64,000 nt of DNA from Legionella worsleiensis (GTDB taxonomy: Bacteria > Pseudomonadota > Gammaproteobacteria > Legionellales > Legionellaceae), in assembly GCF_001467535.1 (NCBI RefSeq), contig NZ_LNZC01000012.1, positions 264,046 to 328,045 of the forward strand. Direction: 5' to 3'. A model generated the notes under the pieces. That model was not told the DNA's origin, did not search any database, and saw only the letters and a list, made by a program, of their open reading frames with translations. Position numbers and translations under genes: made by a program. The stretch's first letter is position 1, and every line of letters starts with the position of its first letter. This document shows positions 18,379 to 30,287 of this stretch, piece after piece.

Positions 18379-20298
18379 TTGAACGACATGGTTAAGAATT
18401 TATTTTTATGGCTGATAATAGCAATTGTGCTGGTTTCTGTTTTCAGTAATTTTGGTCCGAGAAACGCTGTTGCGGAGAAGGTTTCTTACAGCCAGTTTTT
18501 GAAAGAAGTCGATCAAGGCATGGTGAACTCAGTTACTATTGAAGACAGCAAAATTATCAAAGGAATGACAAAAAATAACAAACGTTTTGTTACTTACATG
18601 CCTATGCAGGATAATGCGCTTTTGGGCGAACTGCTAAAAAGTAAAGTAGATGTTAGTGGCCAAGAAAAGCAACAAGAAAGCTTTCTTCTTCATCTGTTCA
18701 TAAACTGGTTCCCTATGTTGCTTTTGATAGGCGTGTGGATATTTTTCATGCGTCAAATGCAAGGTGGTGGTGGTCGAGGCGCAATGTCTTTTGGCAGATC
18801 CCGAGCCAGGTTACTGGGTGAAGATCAGGTCAAGGTTACTTTTGCCGACGTAGCCGGTGTTGATGAGGCCAAGGAAGAAGTCAAAGAACTCGTTGATTTT
18901 CTCCGTGACCCTACCAAATTTCAAAGCTTGGGTGGCCGAATTCCCCGCGGAGTTCTTTTGGTGGGTTCGCCTGGCACGGGTAAAACCTTGCTTGCCAGAG
19001 CAGTAGCAGGAGAAGCAAAAGTTCCTTTCTTCACTATATCCGGTTCTGATTTTGTGGAGATGTTCGTAGGGGTAGGTGCATCACGGGTTCGTGATATGTT
19101 TGAACAAGCCAAAAAACATGCTCCATGCATCATTTTCATAGACGAAATTGATGCGGTAGGTCGCCACAGAGGGGCAGGCCTCGGCGGCGGGCATGATGAA
19201 CGTGAACAAACGCTTAACCAACTCCTTGTTGAAATGGATGGTTTTGAAGGAAGCGAAGGTGTTATTGTCGTGGCAGCGACCAACCGTCCCGATGTCCTGG
19301 ATCCTGCTCTGTTACGCCCAGGCCGCTTTGACCGTCAGGTCGTTGTTCCTTTACCTGATATTCGAGGACGTGAGCAGATACTAAGGGTTCATTTGCAAAA
19401 AGTACCTGTAGATAGTGGTGTCGAGGTGATGGATATTGCCAGAGGTACTCCCGGGTTCTCAGGAGCTGACTTATCCAACTTGGTCAATGAAGCCGCTCTT
19501 TTTTCAGCTCGTGCAAATAAGCGTAAAGTTGGAATGATAGAGCTTGAAAAAGCTAAAGACAAAATTATGATGGGTACAGAACGCCGCTCTATGGTAATGG
19601 ATGATAATGAGAAAAAACTCACAGCTTATCACGAGGCAGGTCATGCTATAGTTGGGTTATCCGTCCCTGAACATGATCCAGTTTACAAGGTTTCTATTAT
19701 CCCCCGAGGCAGAGCTTTAGGTGTGACCATGTTTTTGCCTGAGCAAGACCGATACAGCCACAGTAAACGCCGCCTTGAAAGTCAGTTATCCAGTTTGTTT
19801 GGCGGAAGAATCGCTGAAGAGTTAATTTTTGGTGTAGAAAGCGTCACTACCGGAGCTTCAAACGATATCATGCGCTCTACCGAAATAGCCCGTAAAATGG
19901 TAACAACTTGGGGTTTGTCGCAACTGGGTCCACTTACTTTTGGCGAAGAACAGGAAGAAGTATTTTTAGGGCGATCCATGAACAAACATAAAGAAATGTC
20001 CGATCGCACCGCACAACAAATAGACGATGAGGTCAGGGCTATTATTGATAGAAATTATCAAAGAGCAAAAGAAATCCTTGTTGCCAATATGGATAGTTTG
20101 CATTTAATGGCTGAGAGTTTAATTAAATACGAAACGATTGATGCAGATCAGATTAAAGAAATTATGTCTGGAAAAGAACCTACTCCACCAGCTGGTTGGG
20201 GTGCTTCCAAGCCATTAGACAAACCAGAATCAATCAATGAGACACCTGCGAAATCAGTGAATGGTGAGGCCATAGAAAAACCAGCTGAAGAGCATTGA
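18379..20298 (+). CDS. ftsH: ATP-dependent zinc metalloprotease FtsH
   Basis: The 639-residue inner-membrane AAA+ protease has two transmembrane segments (about 7-23 and 104-124), Walker A GSPGTGKT (196-203), Walker B IIFIDEID (251-258), the second region of homology in [20 protein letters not shown], and the zinc site HEAGH (418-422). It degrades membrane proteins and short-lived regulators. The start is probably the TTG at 18379, because the ACGAGG site is 8 bases upstream of it but 17 from the ATG at 18388. Glutamate and proline-rich residues make up the last 40 positions. Confidence 0.96.
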   Translation: MNDMVKNLFLWLIIAIVLVSVFSNFGPRNAVAEKVSYSQFLKEVDQGMVNSVTIEDSKIIKGMTKNNKRFVTYMPMQDNALLGELLKSKVDVSGQEKQQESFLLHLFINWFPMLLLIGVWIFFMRQMQGGGGRGAMSFGRSRARLLGEDQVKVTFADVAGVDEAKEEVKELVDFLRDPTKFQSLGGRIPRGVLLVGSPGTGKTLLARAVAGEAKVPFFTISGSDFVEMFVGVGASRVRDMFEQAKKHAPCIIFIDEIDAVGRHRGAGLGGGHDEREQTLNQLLVEMDGFEGSEGVIVVAATNRPDVLDPALLRPGRFDRQVVVPLPDIRGREQILRVHLQKVPVDSGVEVMDIARGTPGFSGADLSNLVNEAALFSARANKRKVGMIELEKAKDKIMMGTERRSMVMDDNEKKLTAYHEAGHAIVGLSVPEHDPVYKVSIIPRGRALGVTMFLPEQDRYSHSKRRLESQLSSLFGGRIAEELIFGVESVTTGASNDIMRSTEIARKMVTTWGLSQLGPLTFGEEQEEVFLGRSMNKHKEMSDRTAQQIDDEVRAIIDRNYQRAKEILVANMDSLHLMAESLIKYETIDADQIKEIMSGKEPTPPAGWGASKPLDKPESINETPAKSVNGEAIEKPAEEH

Positions 20299-20333
20299 TT
20301 TGTTCATTTGACGCTGTTACCAGAGGTACTTAG

Positions 20334-21197
20334 GTGACTTCAGAAGACTTTATAAGCTGGCTTGAGCAAAAAAGCCAGCTTGAATCAAATTCTGGTTTTC
20401 AAAAACCATTAATAATGGGAATACTGAATGTTACCTCAGACTCCTTTTCCGATGGTGGATGTTATCTGTCCCACGCTAAGGCTTATGATCAGGCTTTTAA
20501 TTTAATTGCTCAAGGTGCCGATATTATCGATATAGGCGGTGAGTCAACAAAACCCGGAGCATGTGAGGTATCTCTTGATGAAGAATTGGCAAGAGTAATT
20601 CCTCTAATCGAACAGATCAGAAAAAATTCTGATATTTGTATATCCATTGACACCTACAAACCTCAAGTAATGAAACATGCCGTATGTGCCGGTGCGAATA
20701 TCATTAATGATGTGTATGCTCTAAGGAAGGATGGGGCGCTTGCTATGGCAGCTCAGTTGAATGTGCCTGTTTGCTTGATGCATATGCAAGGTGATCCTCA
20801 GAATATGCAAAATAATCCTGCTTATCCTGACGGAGTTATGGTTGCATTAAAGCGTTTTTTTTCAGAACGAATGATTGCTTGTGAAAACGCAGGTATTGAT
20901 AAACAAAAACTGATCATTGATCCGGGTTTTGGATTTGGAAAACGAGTTGATAATAATCTTAGTCTGATGAACAAAATTGATGAATTAACTCATTTATATA
21001 GACCGATACTTCTTGGCGTATCTCGAAAAAGTACTATTGGAGCAATTCTGGACAAAAAAGTACATCAACGAGTAGTCGGCAGCATCGCTCTTGCAGTTTA
21101 TGCCGCATTGAAGGGTGTGAGTATGTTAAGAGTACATGATGTAGATGAAACACAACAGGCATTACTCATGATAGATGCAGTGTGCCAGGCTGGTTAA
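20334..21197 (+). CDS. folP: Dihydropteroate synthase
   Basis: The 287-residue protein has the DHPS signatures IMGILNVTSDSFSDGG, GGESTKPGA, LIIDPGFGFGK and GVSRKS. It condenses 4-aminobenzoate with the pterin pyrophosphate in folate synthesis and is the sulfonamide target. The GTG at 20334 is the start, 7 bases after an AGAGG site. It lies between ftsH and glmM, a common gammaproteobacterial order, and is probably part of the same transcript. Confidence 0.96.
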   Translation: MTSEDFISWLEQKSQLESNSGFQKPLIMGILNVTSDSFSDGGCYLSHAKAYDQAFNLIAQGADIIDIGGESTKPGACEVSLDEELARVIPLIEQIRKNSDICISIDTYKPQVMKHAVCAGANIINDVYALRKDGALAMAAQLNVPVCLMHMQGDPQNMQNNPAYPDGVMVALKRFFSERMIACENAGIDKQKLIIDPGFGFGKRVDNNLSLMNKIDELTHLYRPILLGVSRKSTIGAILDKKVHQRVVGSIALAVYAALKGVSMLRVHDVDETQQALLMIDAVCQAG

Positions 21198-21329
21198 ATG
21201 CATGGTATTGAACAAGGTGTGCGAACAGTTCAAAATTCACTATTCCACAATAGTGATATTACTTTAGGTCAGGGAATAGCGAATTGTAGAAACACCCTGA
21301 TTTGGATGAATTTTTAAAAGGTAGGTAGG

Positions 21330-22697
21330 ATGAATCAGCGTAAATATTTTGGTACTGATGGCATAAGAGGACATGTGGGGTTGTCAAGTATTAATCCCGA
21401 ATTTGTATTAAAATTGGGTTGGGCTGTTGGTCGTGTGCTCGGTAACGGCGATAGAAAAAAAGTGGTTATTGGTAAAGATACTCGTGTATCCGGCTACATG
21501 CTGGAATCGGCTCTGGAGGCTGGATTATCTGCTGCTGGTGTTGATGTAGCATTATTAGGCCCTATGCCAACCCCTGCAATTGCCTATCTGACGCAGACCC
21601 TCAGAGCAAATGCGGGAATTGTGATAAGCGCCTCACACAACTTATTTGAAGATAATGGCATTAAGTTTTTTTCTGCCGATGGCGGTAAACTTCCAGACAG
21701 TGTGGAGCTATTAATCGAAGCAGAACTGGATAAGCAGTTGCAAACAGTCCCCTCTGTTGATTTAGGTAAAGCAACTCGAATTAATGATGCGACGGGTCGA
21801 TATATAGAGTTTTGTAAATCAACCATTCCGTCCATGTCACGGTTATCTGGTTTGAAAATAGTTGTCGATTGTGCCAATGGAGCTACCTATCACATTGCAC
21901 CTAATGTGTTTGCTGAATTGGGAGCTTCTGTTATCTCTATTGGTGATAAGCCCGATGGCTTCAATATTAACGAGGGTTGTGGTTCCACCTCTCCTGAATT
22001 ATTACAAAAAAAGGTGCTGAGTTCCGGATCAGATATTGGTATTGCGCTTGATGGTGATGGCGACAGGCTCATTTTGGTTGATGCCAAAGGTAATCTGGTT
22101 AATGGCGACCAAATTCTTTATATCATTGCTAAAGATCGCCAACAAAGAGGTTTGTTGCATGGCGGGGTTGTAGGTACGTTAATGAGCAATTACGGTTTAG
22201 AATTAGCCTTATCAGCTCTTAACATTCCTTTTATTCGTACCAAAGTTGGTGATAGGTATGTATTGGAAGCATTACGTGATAATGAATGGAAAATTGGTGG
22301 GGAAACTTCAGGACATATTGTGTGTCTGGATAAGACTACAACAGGTGATGGCATAGTTGCTGCACTTCAAGTTTTATCAATTATGATGAGGCAGGATAAA
22401 TCGCTTGAGCAATTAACGCAAGGCGTTACATTATTACCGCAATCATTGCTGAATTTAAAAACAGATCACGCCGCTTTATTGGCATCTCATCCCCAGGTCA
22501 TTAAAGCCGTGCAAACTATGGAAGCCAGACTTAAAGGCGAAGGTCGTGTTTTGCTGAGACCATCAGGCACGGAACCTCTGCTCAGGGTCATGATTGAGGG
22601 GATTGATGAGTCTGTTGTGAAGCAATATGCACAAAAGCTATGTGATGACATCAGCCTGATTGATGGTGAAATCAACAGTACCAAAACCCCTGTTTAA
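21330..22697 (+). CDS. glmM: Phosphoglucosamine mutase
   Basis: The 455-residue product has the active-site serine S102 in GIVISASHN, the metal-binding loop DGDGDR and the C-terminal phosphate-binding motif [12 protein letters not shown]. It converts glucosamine-6-phosphate to glucosamine-1-phosphate for peptidoglycan and LPS precursors. An AGGTAGG site precedes the ATG. In the 132-bp gap before it, an 8-bp hairpin (21237-21244 with 21249-21256) is visible without a T-run. Its stop shares a palindromic TTAA (22694-22697) with the lepA stop on the other strand. Confidence 0.96.
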   Translation: MNQRKYFGTDGIRGHVGLSSINPEFVLKLGWAVGRVLGNGDRKKVVIGKDTRVSGYMLESALEAGLSAAGVDVALLGPMPTPAIAYLTQTLRANAGIVISASHNLFEDNGIKFFSADGGKLPDSVELLIEAELDKQLQTVPSVDLGKATRINDATGRYIEFCKSTIPSMSRLSGLKIVVDCANGATYHIAPNVFAELGASVISIGDKPDGFNINEGCGSTSPELLQKKVLSSGSDIGIALDGDGDRLILVDAKGNLVNGDQILYIIAKDRQQRGLLHGGVVGTLMSNYGLELALSALNIPFIRTKVGDRYVLEALRDNEWKIGGETSGHIVCLDKTTTGDGIVAALQVLSIMMRQDKSLEQLTQGVTLLPQSLLNLKTDHAALLASHPQVIKAVQTMEARLKGEGRVLLRPSGTEPLLRVMIEGIDESVVKQYAQKLCDDISLIDGEINSTKTPV

Positions 22698-25600
22698 GGG
22701 GTATTTAGAGGTAGCAGATTCTGAAGTAACTCATCTGCTTCCTCTATGAGCTGATGTGATTTAGTCTTAAAAAAACAAGGCTGATTGCAGTATTTATATT
22801 CAGGCAGGTTGTGTATTTTCCCCCAAATTAAATTGTATAAATCCTCAAGTAGTTCCCACAGACGAAAAAAACCTCTGTGACGCTTTAACGGTTCATAACG
22901 TGGATCGGCGGTGAATAACGGAATTTGTTGAGCGCTTAGCTTTTGATCTGTTTGTTTGGAATAAAGCAACATAATATGCACGGAGCGAATTGCCTGTAAA
23001 AACAGTTCGGCTTCAACGGGATGTTTTTTATTTAATACATCATAGTGCTGATAAAGTCGTTTTAATTGTTCAGGACTATCATACAATATGTCAGTTTCAT
23101 CAAAATATGAATCATCTCTTATCAATAAAGAAGGCTTTAAAGCGAGTAAAGGCCGGATATCTTGCTCAGGATCAGGGCATAGACGTATGTATGCATCAAG
23201 AACATCCAAAGAATGTTGATGTTCAAGTTCAAACAAAATGTCACGGACAATATGAGCCGCCTTGTAACTGTATAACTCGTCACAGAACAATTTTTTTACT
23301 TGTAGGTAAACAGCATCGTACCATTTTTGCATGTGTTCAGGGTGCGTCTGCAAATAATATTTAATCTCTTTGTGGCACTTGGCGATAAATAAGATATTAA
23401 AATCCAAGGGAGTAAATCCTTCATCAATGTCAACGCCTAATTCATTTTTAGGTGATGCAGAGTTGTCATTCCTCGCCTGCGATGTATCCGTATGATCTTC
23501 TGATGAGGTTCTTGCTTCATCGGGAAAATTACTGGATGCCGAAGAGATTGAATTGGCCGATGGTATTGGGCTTGGTGAGGAATGAATAACATCGTGCTGG
23601 TCTTGATTTATTGCCAGAATAATTGGTGGTGAATCACGGGTCAATTTTATTGATAAATAAGGAGAGCCATCAGGGTCTACTGCTTCTTCAGTTGATTCAT
23701 CGTTTGTGGCAAAAAAATTACTGTAGTATTCATCAGCAGATGCTTCCTGATAATCCGTTAATGGATTTGGTGGTGAAGAAGTTGGTGAATGACTGGATAG
23801 AGATTGAGACTCTTCATCGTCTGATTCAGTTGACGAGTAAGACGAACTGGTAAAGGAATCAGAATTTGTTTCATCCTCATCAGAATAAAAACAAGACGAT
23901 CCAGAATCGTGCCTGGAATCAATTTCATCATTTGCAGATGAACCATACAAATCATTAACTTCCTGATTTGGCGACGTGGCTTGTGAGTGGTTGAGCTCAG
24001 AAGATGCCCCCTCATATACTCTGGACTGTACACAATTCATTAGTGAATCATGATTGGTGTGAATTGTGCCATCAACATCTTGTACTAAAAATTCTGCTGA
24101 TGCGTGTTGGGGTAATTGTGGTTCGCAGGCAGGTACTGCTTCTGCTTCGTCAGTATTTGCCGGTGGGAAAAAGGATGGAGATAACTCAGCTAACTGCTGC
24201 AGTTTAACAGACATTGCATCGGTTAGTGTGACCAAATATTCTGCAATAGAGTCGATTTTTCGCTGTTTGGGTGGATTGGATATCTGTAGTTTTAGATTAT
24301 TTTGCGATTCAACGAGTTTCATTAGTTGTTGGGTTTGTTGATGGTAAATATTGGCAGTACCAAGATAGGTCTCGCATAAAAGTAACAGTTCCTGGTATTG
24401 CGTTTTTAGTGCTTCATATTCAGCAAAAGCGGCTTGTTCTTTGATGGCGTCTTGAAGATCAGGTAAAAGAGAGTCTTTGTCATAACTTAGGTTAAATTCA
24501 TCTCTTAGCCGATAAATCTCATTTTCTACGGAGATTAATGCACCAAGTTTAGTTAGGGTAACTGATGTTTTTTCAAGAGCATGGGATATGGTGGGTATAT
24601 TCAGGATGAGCGTTTCGAGAATATGGATGTCCGATGAGTGTTCATTGAGCTCAAGAGTAGCCGTATAGTCTGCGGAAGCTATTTGCGATAACAGCTGTAA
24701 TGCGTCAGAAACCAGTTGAGCACGATCTGGATGACCGTTCTCCAGGTTATTCCTGGCAAGATGAGAAGATAATGAATTATTTTGAGATTTATTTTGTTCA
24801 CTACTTAAGGCCGCAATACTCGTTTCTATTTTTCGTTGTGTGTTTTCAAGTTCGCTTTTTTTAGTTAATAATTCGAAAAAATCAATTGATAAAGAAATGA
24901 TACGCTGTTGTTCCTGGTGTTTTGTAGTACTATTTTCTTGGGTGATAAAGCTCATACCCCATTTAATCCAGGGTCTTGGATCAAATAATGTCAGGAATGT
25001 GTCCAGTTTATTACGGTAGGAGTTAATCAAGGCGGTTTTATCTGAACAGGAAACAAAATCCTGTTTTAATTGATTTTTCATCTCATCAGGAAGATTGTTT
25101 TCAGCGAGTTGCTCATCAATGAGTCGTAGGGCTTGTTCCAGTTCATTTCTCTCGGCTTTTAATTCCTCTATGCGAATTGGCAGGTGTTCATTGGATAAAA
25201 ACTCAGAAAATTTTTTTTGTAATAAAAGAGCTGTTTTCTCCATATTCTGAAAAAACTCTTGCTGAGTGCTTAGCTTATAAAAACGCTCTTCTAATTCTTG
25301 CAGTGGTTGGTCATGCTCGATTGCACTGTCTAAATTGTTTAGGTCAGTACGTATTGTTGCTAATTTATCGTTATTGATGACCAGGGAAGCTTTAGCAAGA
25401 CGGATGTCGATTTCGGCAGTCATATCCTTGAGCTTTGCGGACATAGCCGAGATCATCGCATTGATATCCGCAAAAGATTTATTATGCCCGATATTGGGGG
25501 CGCAATCCAAGGCTAGCGTCAAGCGATTGGCTGAATGTTCCAGCTTTTGATATAAGGAAAGCAATTCATTTTTTAGGCATTTATTTTTTGTTTGTAATTC

Positions 25601-25873
25601 AATAATGTGATTATGATTTGTTTTGATTTGCTCCGATAAAATGGCATTGGACGTTATCATGGACTCAAGGTCAGTTAATTGCTTGCTGTAGTTGCAATAG
25701 TCGAAGGAAAACTTTTGTAATCGAGTCAACAAACTATAAAGCTCTTTAAAATCAGAGGATAAATCAGTATCAGTCAATGAATAGTTCTTGAATATTTGTT
25801 GTAATAAATGTGGATTAATGGGGGGAGTTAAGACAAGAATGTCTTTTACTAATTGCAATATGCTCTCATTCAT
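22694..25873 (-). CDS. lepA: LepA-type Dot/Icm effector, large coiled-coil protein
   Basis: The start is the ATG at 25873, 7 bases after a near-perfect AAGGAGGG site (25881-25888); this gives 1,059 residues. The N-terminal half (about 40-570) is charged helix with many Leu/Glu/Lys repeats and is very probably coiled coil. A Ser/Asp/Glu-rich, low-complexity segment spans about 590-800. A folded C-terminal region (about 815-1059) follows, with glutamates (EEADE) close to the C-terminus as in many Dot/Icm signals. The position between glmM and tpiA on the opposite strand is where lepA lies in L. pneumophila. LepA was described as an effector with weak EEA1-like coiled-coil similarity that aids release from amoebae. 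It is unrelated to the elongation factor LepA. Identity rests on context and architecture. Confidence 0.75.
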   Translation of the reverse strand: MNESILQLVKDILVLTPPINPHLLQQIFKNYSLTDTDLSSDFKELYSLLTRLQKFSFDYCNYSKQLTDLESMITSNAILSEQIKTNHNHIIELQTKNKCLKNELLSLYQKLEHSANRLTLALDCAPNIGHNKSFADINAMISAMSAKLKDMTAEIDIRLAKASLVINNDKLATIRTDLNNLDSAIEHDQPLQELEERFYKLSTQQEFFQNMEKTALLLQKKFSEFLSNEHLPIRIEELKAERNELEQALRLIDEQLAENNLPDEMKNQLKQDFVSCSDKTALINSYRNKLDTFLTLFDPRPWIKWGMSFITQENSTTKHQEQQRIISLSIDFFELLTKKSELENTQRKIETSIAALSSEQNKSQNNSLSSHLARNNLENGHPDRAQLVSDALQLLSQIASADYTATLELNEHSSDIHILETLILNIPTISHALEKTSVTLTKLGALISVENEIYRLRDEFNLSYDKDSLLPDLQDAIKEQAAFAEYEALKTQYQELLLLCETYLGTANIYHQQTQQLMKLVESQNNLKLQISNPPKQRKIDSIAEYLVTLTDAMSVKLQQLAELSPSFFPPANTDEAEAVPACEPQLPQHASAEFLVQDVDGTIHTNHDSLMNCVQSRVYEGASSELNHSQATSPNQEVNDLYGSSANDEIDSRHDSGSSCFYSDEDETNSDSFTSSSYSSTESDDEESQSLSSHSPTSSPPNPLTDYQEASADEYYSNFFATNDESTEEAVDPDGSPYLSIKLTRDSPPIILAINQDQHDVIHSSPSPIPSANSISSASSNFPDEARTSSEDHTDTSQARNDNSASPKNELGVDIDEGFTPLDFNILFIAKCHKEIKYYLQTHPEHMQKWYDAVYLQVKKLFCDELYSYKAAHIVRDILFELEHQHSLDVLDAYIRLCPDPEQDIRPLLALKPSLLIRDDSYFDETDILYDSPEQLKRLYQHYDVLNKKHPVEAELFLQAIRSVHIMLLYSKQTDQKLSAQQIPLFTADPRYEPLKRHRGFFRLWELLEDLYNLIWGKIHNLPEYKYCNQPCFFKTKSHQLIEEADELLQNLLPLNTP

Positions 25874-26049
25874 CGGTATACCCTCCTTGTACAATCATTA
25901 GGATTCTAGCGAAATAACCATACTAAGCAAGTATTAAACTTAGATTTTATGCTATAATATGCAGTTAATATTGTTGAAAAAACAGTAATAGTGCTACACA
26001 TCTGAGTCAAGTTTGGGTATAGTCTCATCCTGAAATAAAAGGGGGCGCT

Positions 26050-26799
26050 ATGAGACATAAAATGGTTGCAGGTAATTGGAAAATGAATGGTAGCCTTGAG
26101 CAAGTCATTCAATTAACACGCCAGTTAGCGGAAGTGATTACTGCCGCAATAAAAACCAAGACTGTAATCATGCCGCCTGCGATATATCTCCCTTTAGTCA
26201 ATGAATTATTAAGCGATTCTCCTATAGAAGTAGGTGCGCAAAATGTGTACCCCAAGGATTCAGGCGCCTACACTGGCGAGCTTTCAGCACCCATGCTTAA
26301 AGATTTTGACTGCCGCTATGTTTTAGTAGGGCATTCTGAGCGTAGAAACTATTTTCATGAAGATGAAAATTTTATCGCACAAAAATTCCACCACGTGAAA
26401 GAACATGGTATGATACCTGTTCTTTGCGTAGGTGAAACGCTTATTGAGCGTGAAAAAGGGCAAACCGAGCAAGTAATAACCAAACAAATACAGGCAGTGT
26501 GTGAAAACAACAAAAATTGCTTTGCCGATTGTGTTATTGCTTACGAACCTGTCTGGGCAATAGGTACCGGTAACACGGCAACACCTGAGCAGGCGCAGGT
26601 TGTGCATCAGTTCATCAGAGGGCTGGTTGCCGAGGTTAATAATAGTGATGCTCAGCGTTTAACACTTCTCTACGGAGGCAGTGTAAACGAAAGCAATGCA
26701 AAAGCATTGTTTGCCATGCCAGATATAGATGGCGGTTTGGTTGGAGGCGCATCGTTGAGTGCTAAACAGTTTGTGGAAATTGTGAAATGTATCAATTGA
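26050..26799 (+). CDS. tpiA: Triosephosphate isomerase
   Basis: The 249-residue protein has the substrate-binding AGNWKMNGS, the catalytic histidine in VGHSERR, the catalytic glutamate in [11 protein letters not shown], and the phosphate-binding LYGGSV. It interconverts dihydroxyacetone phosphate and glyceraldehyde-3-phosphate. The start codon follows a GGGGGCGCT purine-rich site. It overlaps secG by 13 bp, a common tpiA-secG linkage. Confidence 0.97.
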   Translation: MRHKMVAGNWKMNGSLEQVIQLTRQLAEVITAAIKTKTVIMPPAIYLPLVNELLSDSPIEVGAQNVYPKDSGAYTGELSAPMLKDFDCRYVLVGHSERRNYFHEDENFIAQKFHHVKEHGMIPVLCVGETLIEREKGQTEQVITKQIQAVCENNKNCFADCVIAYEPVWAIGTGNTATPEQAQVVHQFIRGLVAEVNNSDAQRLTLLYGGSVNESNAKALFAMPDIDGGLVGGASLSAKQFVEIVKCIN

Positions 26800-27116
26800 T
26801 TTTAATGATTCATGTAGTAGTTGCTGTAGCCTTAATCGGCTTAGTGCTGATACAACATGGTAAAGGCGCAGATATAGGCGCAGCATTTGGCTCTGGCGCA
26901 TCAAATACATTATTTGGAAGTCAGGGAACCGGGGGCTTTTTATTTAAATTAACCGGTGGTTTGGCAATGGCGTTTTTTGTTACCAGTTTAACGCTCTCCT
27001 ATTTGGTATCTACTCAGTATCAAAAAGCAGAGCAGCAAGCTATCCCTCAACAAACTAATGCACCATTAAGCTCAGTGCCAGTTCCGGTTGATAGCAGTAC
27101 AGAAGTAAAAAAATAA
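26787..27116 (+). CDS. secG: SecYEG translocon subunit SecG
   Basis: The 109-residue product has two hydrophobic segments (about 3-22 and 50-70) and the family motif [20 protein letters not shown] between them. SecG is the auxiliary membrane subunit of the SecYEG protein export channel. Its start lies inside the tpiA coding region, so the two are translationally coupled. The C-terminal 30 residues are polar, rich in Pro, Gln and Ser. Confidence 0.95.
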   Translation: MYQLILMIHVVVAVALIGLVLIQHGKGADIGAAFGSGASNTLFGSQGTGGFLFKLTGGLAMAFFVTSLTLSYLVSTQYQKAEQQAIPQQTNAPLSSVPVPVDSSTEVKK

Positions 27117-27263
27117 GACAGTTAATTTACTTTGATGTTGTGTTGTTCCTGCTGATAGCATAAGGGACTTGAGTTACAGATTAGCCTGTTTAAATAGGTT
27201 GTCTTGCTGATGTAACCAGTATGCTTTGGAACCAAAATGATTAGAGTAATTTTAAAGAAACAT

Positions 27264-27348
27264 GCCGAAGTGGTGGAATTGGTAGACACGCCGTCTTGAG
27301 GGGGCGGTGGCGTAAGCCGTGCCGGTTCGAGTCCGGCCTTCGGCACCA
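27264..27348 (+). tRNA. leuU: tRNA-Leu (anticodon GAG)
   Basis: The acceptor stem GCCGAAG (27264-27270) pairs with CTTCGGC (27338-27344), then A and the encoded CCA. The anticodon loop TTGAGGG puts GAG at 27298-27300 on a CCGTC/GGCGG stem. There is a long variable arm as expected for class II leucine tRNA, and a GGTTCGAGTCC T-arm. It lies just upstream of nuoA, as leuU lies near secG in E. coli (secG-leuU). Confidence 0.97.
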
Positions 27349-27374
27349 TTTTTTAATCCGAGCAAGGTGAACTG

Positions 27375-27731
27375 ATGCTATCTCAATATTTACCCATTCT
27401 CGTTTTTATTATCGTTGGCTTACTGTTGGGTCTAGCGATGATAGGTGCTGGTTCTTTATTTTCAAAGAGAAGCCCTGACGAAGCTAAGAATTCACCTTAT
27501 GAGTGTGGATTTGGCGCATTTGAAAGTTCGCATATACCTTTTGATGTGCGTTTTTATCTTGTTGCGATATTATTCATTATTTTCGATCTTGAAACTGCAT
27601 TCTTTTTTCCTTGGGCTTTAGCACTACGTAAAATTGGGTGGTTTGGCTTTTTTGGTATGATGTTCTTTTTGGGATTGTTAGTTATAGGGTTTATTTACGA
27701 GTGGAAACGAGGTGCTTTAGAGTGGGAGTAA
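27375..27731 (+). CDS. nuoA: NADH-quinone oxidoreductase subunit A
   Basis: The 118-residue subunit has three hydrophobic segments and the family's conserved loop [11 protein letters not shown] and [15 protein letters not shown]. NuoA is part of the membrane arm of respiratory complex I, near the junction with the hydrophilic arm. It is the first gene of a full nuoA-N operon, 26 bp after the tRNA-Leu gene, so part of the transcription could come from the tRNA promoter. Confidence 0.97.
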   Translation: MLSQYLPILVFIIVGLLLGLAMIGAGSLFSKRSPDEAKNSPYECGFGAFESSHIPFDVRFYLVAILFIIFDLETAFFFPWALALRKIGWFGFFGMMFFLGLLVIGFIYEWKRGALEWE

Positions 27732-27799
27732 CCTGCTCTCGTTTCAGACTAGAGAGTTATTGGGTTTTTTATTAATATTTAACTGCTTAGAGGCTAGCT

Positions 27800-28276
27800 A
27801 TGGCGGTTGCAGAATTGCAAAAAAATGGCTTTATCACGACTTCGGTCGATAAACTTGTCGGGTGGGCACGCAGTGGGTCCATGTGGCCTATGACCTTTGG
27901 TTTGGCGTGTTGTGCGGTTGAGATGATGCACGTGGGTGCAGCTCGTTATGATCTTGACCGATTTGGAATCATATTCAGACCAAGTCCTCGACAATCAGAT
28001 GTAATGATAGTTGCAGGTACCTTATGTAATAAAATGGCACCGGCTTTACGTAAAGTCTACGACCAGATGCCAGAACCACGTTGGGTAATTTCCATGGGGT
28101 CATGTGCCAATGGCGGCGGTTATTATCATTACTCCTACTCAGTAGTTCGCGGATGTGATCGTATCGTGCCTGTAGATGTTTATGTGCCTGGATGTCCTCC
28201 AACAGCCGAAGCACTTCTCTACGGTATCATTCAGTTACAGAATAAAATCAGAAGAAAACAAATTATAGAAGCTTAA
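27800..28276 (+). CDS. nuoB: NADH-quinone oxidoreductase subunit B
   Basis: The 158-residue subunit carries the cluster N2 ligands: the tandem cysteines C37-C38 in LACCAVEMM, plus C102 and C132 (VPGCPPT). N2 is the last iron-sulfur centre and passes electrons to quinone at the interface with NuoD. Length is normal. Confidence 0.98.
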   Translation: MAVAELQKNGFITTSVDKLVGWARSGSMWPMTFGLACCAVEMMHVGAARYDLDRFGIIFRPSPRQSDVMIVAGTLCNKMAPALRKVYDQMPEPRWVISMGSCANGGGYYHYSYSVVRGCDRIVPVDVYVPGCPPTAEALLYGIIQLQNKIRRKQIIEA

Positions 28277-28298
28277 GATCATCAAAGGTGCGGATTAG

Positions 28299-28979
28299 AT
28301 GACTAAAAACGATTTTTTGGTTGAACAGCTCAATGCTGAATTAACAAGCCATATTAGTGATATAACTGTTGCTTATAACGAAGTGACCATAGAGTGTAAT
28401 GAGCACAATTTGTTACCCTTAATGCTTGAGCTACGAGACAGAGAAGTTTTTTGCTTTGACCAGCTCATCGATATTTGTGGTGTTGATTATTTGCTCTATG
28501 GTGAGTACGACTGGGAGACTGACTCAGCTACAGAAAATGGCTTCTGCCGTGGTGTAGAACGTCAGGAGGCCAGAGCCTACGCACTTGATAAACCAAGGTT
28601 TGCTGTTGTATATCATTTACTTTCAACTAAAAAAAATCACCGTTTACGGGTACGGTTATTCGTTGATGAAGCACGTCTAATGGTTCCTTCCATTCATCAT
28701 TTGTGGAAAGGTGCTAACTGGTTTGAGCGCGAAGCTTACGATTTATATGGCATTCTTTTTAACGGGCATCCTGATTTACGACGAATATTGACAGATTATG
28801 GATTTGTTGGGCATCCGTTCCGTAAAGATTTCCCACTGAGCGGACACGTTGAAATGCGCTATGACGCCAAACTTCAAAAAGTAATCTATGCCCCTGTTGA
28901 TATTGTACCTAGAATTGGGGTACCTAAAGTTATTCGTAATGATAATCGCTACACTGGTAAAGAGGCTGAAGGCAAATGA
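28299..28979 (+). CDS. nuoC: NADH-quinone oxidoreductase subunit C
   Basis: The 226-residue product has the 30-kDa subunit signature [20 protein letters not shown] and HPFRKDFPL. It belongs to the quinone-reducing connecting module. It is a separate gene, not fused to nuoD as in E. coli; it overlaps the nuoD start by 4 bp. Confidence 0.97.
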   Translation: MTKNDFLVEQLNAELTSHISDITVAYNEVTIECNEHNLLPLMLELRDREVFCFDQLIDICGVDYLLYGEYDWETDSATENGFCRGVERQEARAYALDKPRFAVVYHLLSTKKNHRLRVRLFVDEARLMVPSIHHLWKGANWFEREAYDLYGILFNGHPDLRRILTDYGFVGHPFRKDFPLSGHVEMRYDAKLQKVIYAPVDIVPRIGVPKVIRNDNRYTGKEAEGK

Positions 28980-30229
28980 TCGAATTAAAGAACTATACTT
29001 TAAATTTTGGCCCCCAACACCCCGCAGCCCATGGTGTATTACGTCTCGTTCTTGAGCTGGAAGGTGAAACAATAGTCCGAGCAGATCCTCATATCGGTTT
29101 GCTGCACAGAGCAACAGAAAAGCTCGCTGAAACGAAACCCTATCTCCAAAATATAGGTTATATGGACAGATTGGATTACGTTTCCATGATGTGTAACGAG
29201 CATGCTTATGTTCGCTCCATAGAAAAATTATTAGGCATAGAGGCGCCTATTCGTGCTCAATACATTCGAACTATGTTTGATGAAGTCACTCGTATACTGA
29301 ATCATTTGCTTTGGGTGGGTGCTGTTGCGATAGATTTAGGTGCAATGACCGTATTTTTGTATTGTTTCAGAGAGAGAGAAGATCTGTTCGATTGTTATGA
29401 AGCGGTATCAGGTGCGCGCATGCATGCTACCTATTACCGGCCAGGCGGTGTAGCCAGAGATTTACCAGAATCTATGCCCAAGTATAAGCCCTCCCGCTGG
29501 CATAATGAGCGTGAAGTTGAAAAAATGAATGAAAATAGAGAAGGAAGTCTTCTTGATTTTCTTTGGGCATTTACCGAACGTTTCCCCAAGTGCGTCGATG
29601 AATACGAGACTTTGCTAACAGATAATCGTATTTGGAAACAGCGTACTGTAGATATCGGTGTTGTTTCACCTGAAGATGCTTTGCAATGGGGTTTTACCGG
29701 CCCTATGCTCAGAGGATCGGGCGTTGCATGGGATTTGCGTAAAAAACAAAGTTATGCAGCCTATGATAAAGTAGAGTTTGATATTCCCGTTGGTAAGAAA
29801 GGCGATTGTTATGACCGCTATTTGGTCCGTATCGAGGAATTAAGGCAGTCAAACAAGATAATCAGACAGTGTATTGAATGGCTAAGAAAGAACCCTGGAC
29901 CGATCAAACTGGAAGATCATAAAATTACACCTCCACGACGTGTCGAAATGAAACACGATATGGAAGCTCTAATTCATCATTTTAAATTGTATACCGAAGG
30001 TTTTTGTTTGCCACGTGGCGAGGTATATTCCGCTGTTGAGGCTCCTAAAGGTGAGTTCGGCATTTACATGATATCAGATGGTGCAAATAAGCCATATCGC
30101 ATGAAAATTCGTGCGCCAGGTTTTGCTCATTTATCCAGTTTTGATGAAATGGTAAGAGGTCATATGCTCGCTGATGGTGTTGCAGTACTAGCCAGTCAGG
30201 ATATTGTATTCGGTGAGATAGACCGCTAG
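28976..30229 (+). CDS. nuoD: NADH-quinone oxidoreductase subunit D
   Basis: The 417-residue 49-kDa subunit has the conserved [14 protein letters not shown] opening and [10 protein letters not shown], and a C-terminal RAPGFAHL. With NuoB it forms the quinone-binding pocket. It overlaps nuoC by 4 bp. Confidence 0.98.
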   Translation: MIELKNYTLNFGPQHPAAHGVLRLVLELEGETIVRADPHIGLLHRATEKLAETKPYLQNIGYMDRLDYVSMMCNEHAYVRSIEKLLGIEAPIRAQYIRTMFDEVTRILNHLLWVGAVAIDLGAMTVFLYCFREREDLFDCYEAVSGARMHATYYRPGGVARDLPESMPKYKPSRWHNEREVEKMNENREGSLLDFLWAFTERFPKCVDEYETLLTDNRIWKQRTVDIGVVSPEDALQWGFTGPMLRGSGVAWDLRKKQSYAAYDKVEFDIPVGKKGDCYDRYLVRIEELRQSNKIIRQCIEWLRKNPGPIKLEDHKITPPRRVEMKHDMEALIHHFKLYTEGFCLPRGEVYSAVEAPKGEFGIYMISDGANKPYRMKIRAPGFAHLSSFDEMVRGHMLADGVAVLASQDIVFGEIDR

Positions 30230-30287
30230 TCTGGTTGGCTATAACCAAGAATTAGCAGTAGAAAATAAACAAGATAAAGGTTTACAT

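Noticed and set aside
18921..20009. Several antisense frames inside ftsH
   Set aside because: They are shadows of a strongly conserved coding sequence and lack starts with ribosome sites.
27122..27349. A 75-codon minus-strand frame
   Set aside because: It is the reverse translation of the tRNA-Leu gene, a frequent spurious protein in databases.
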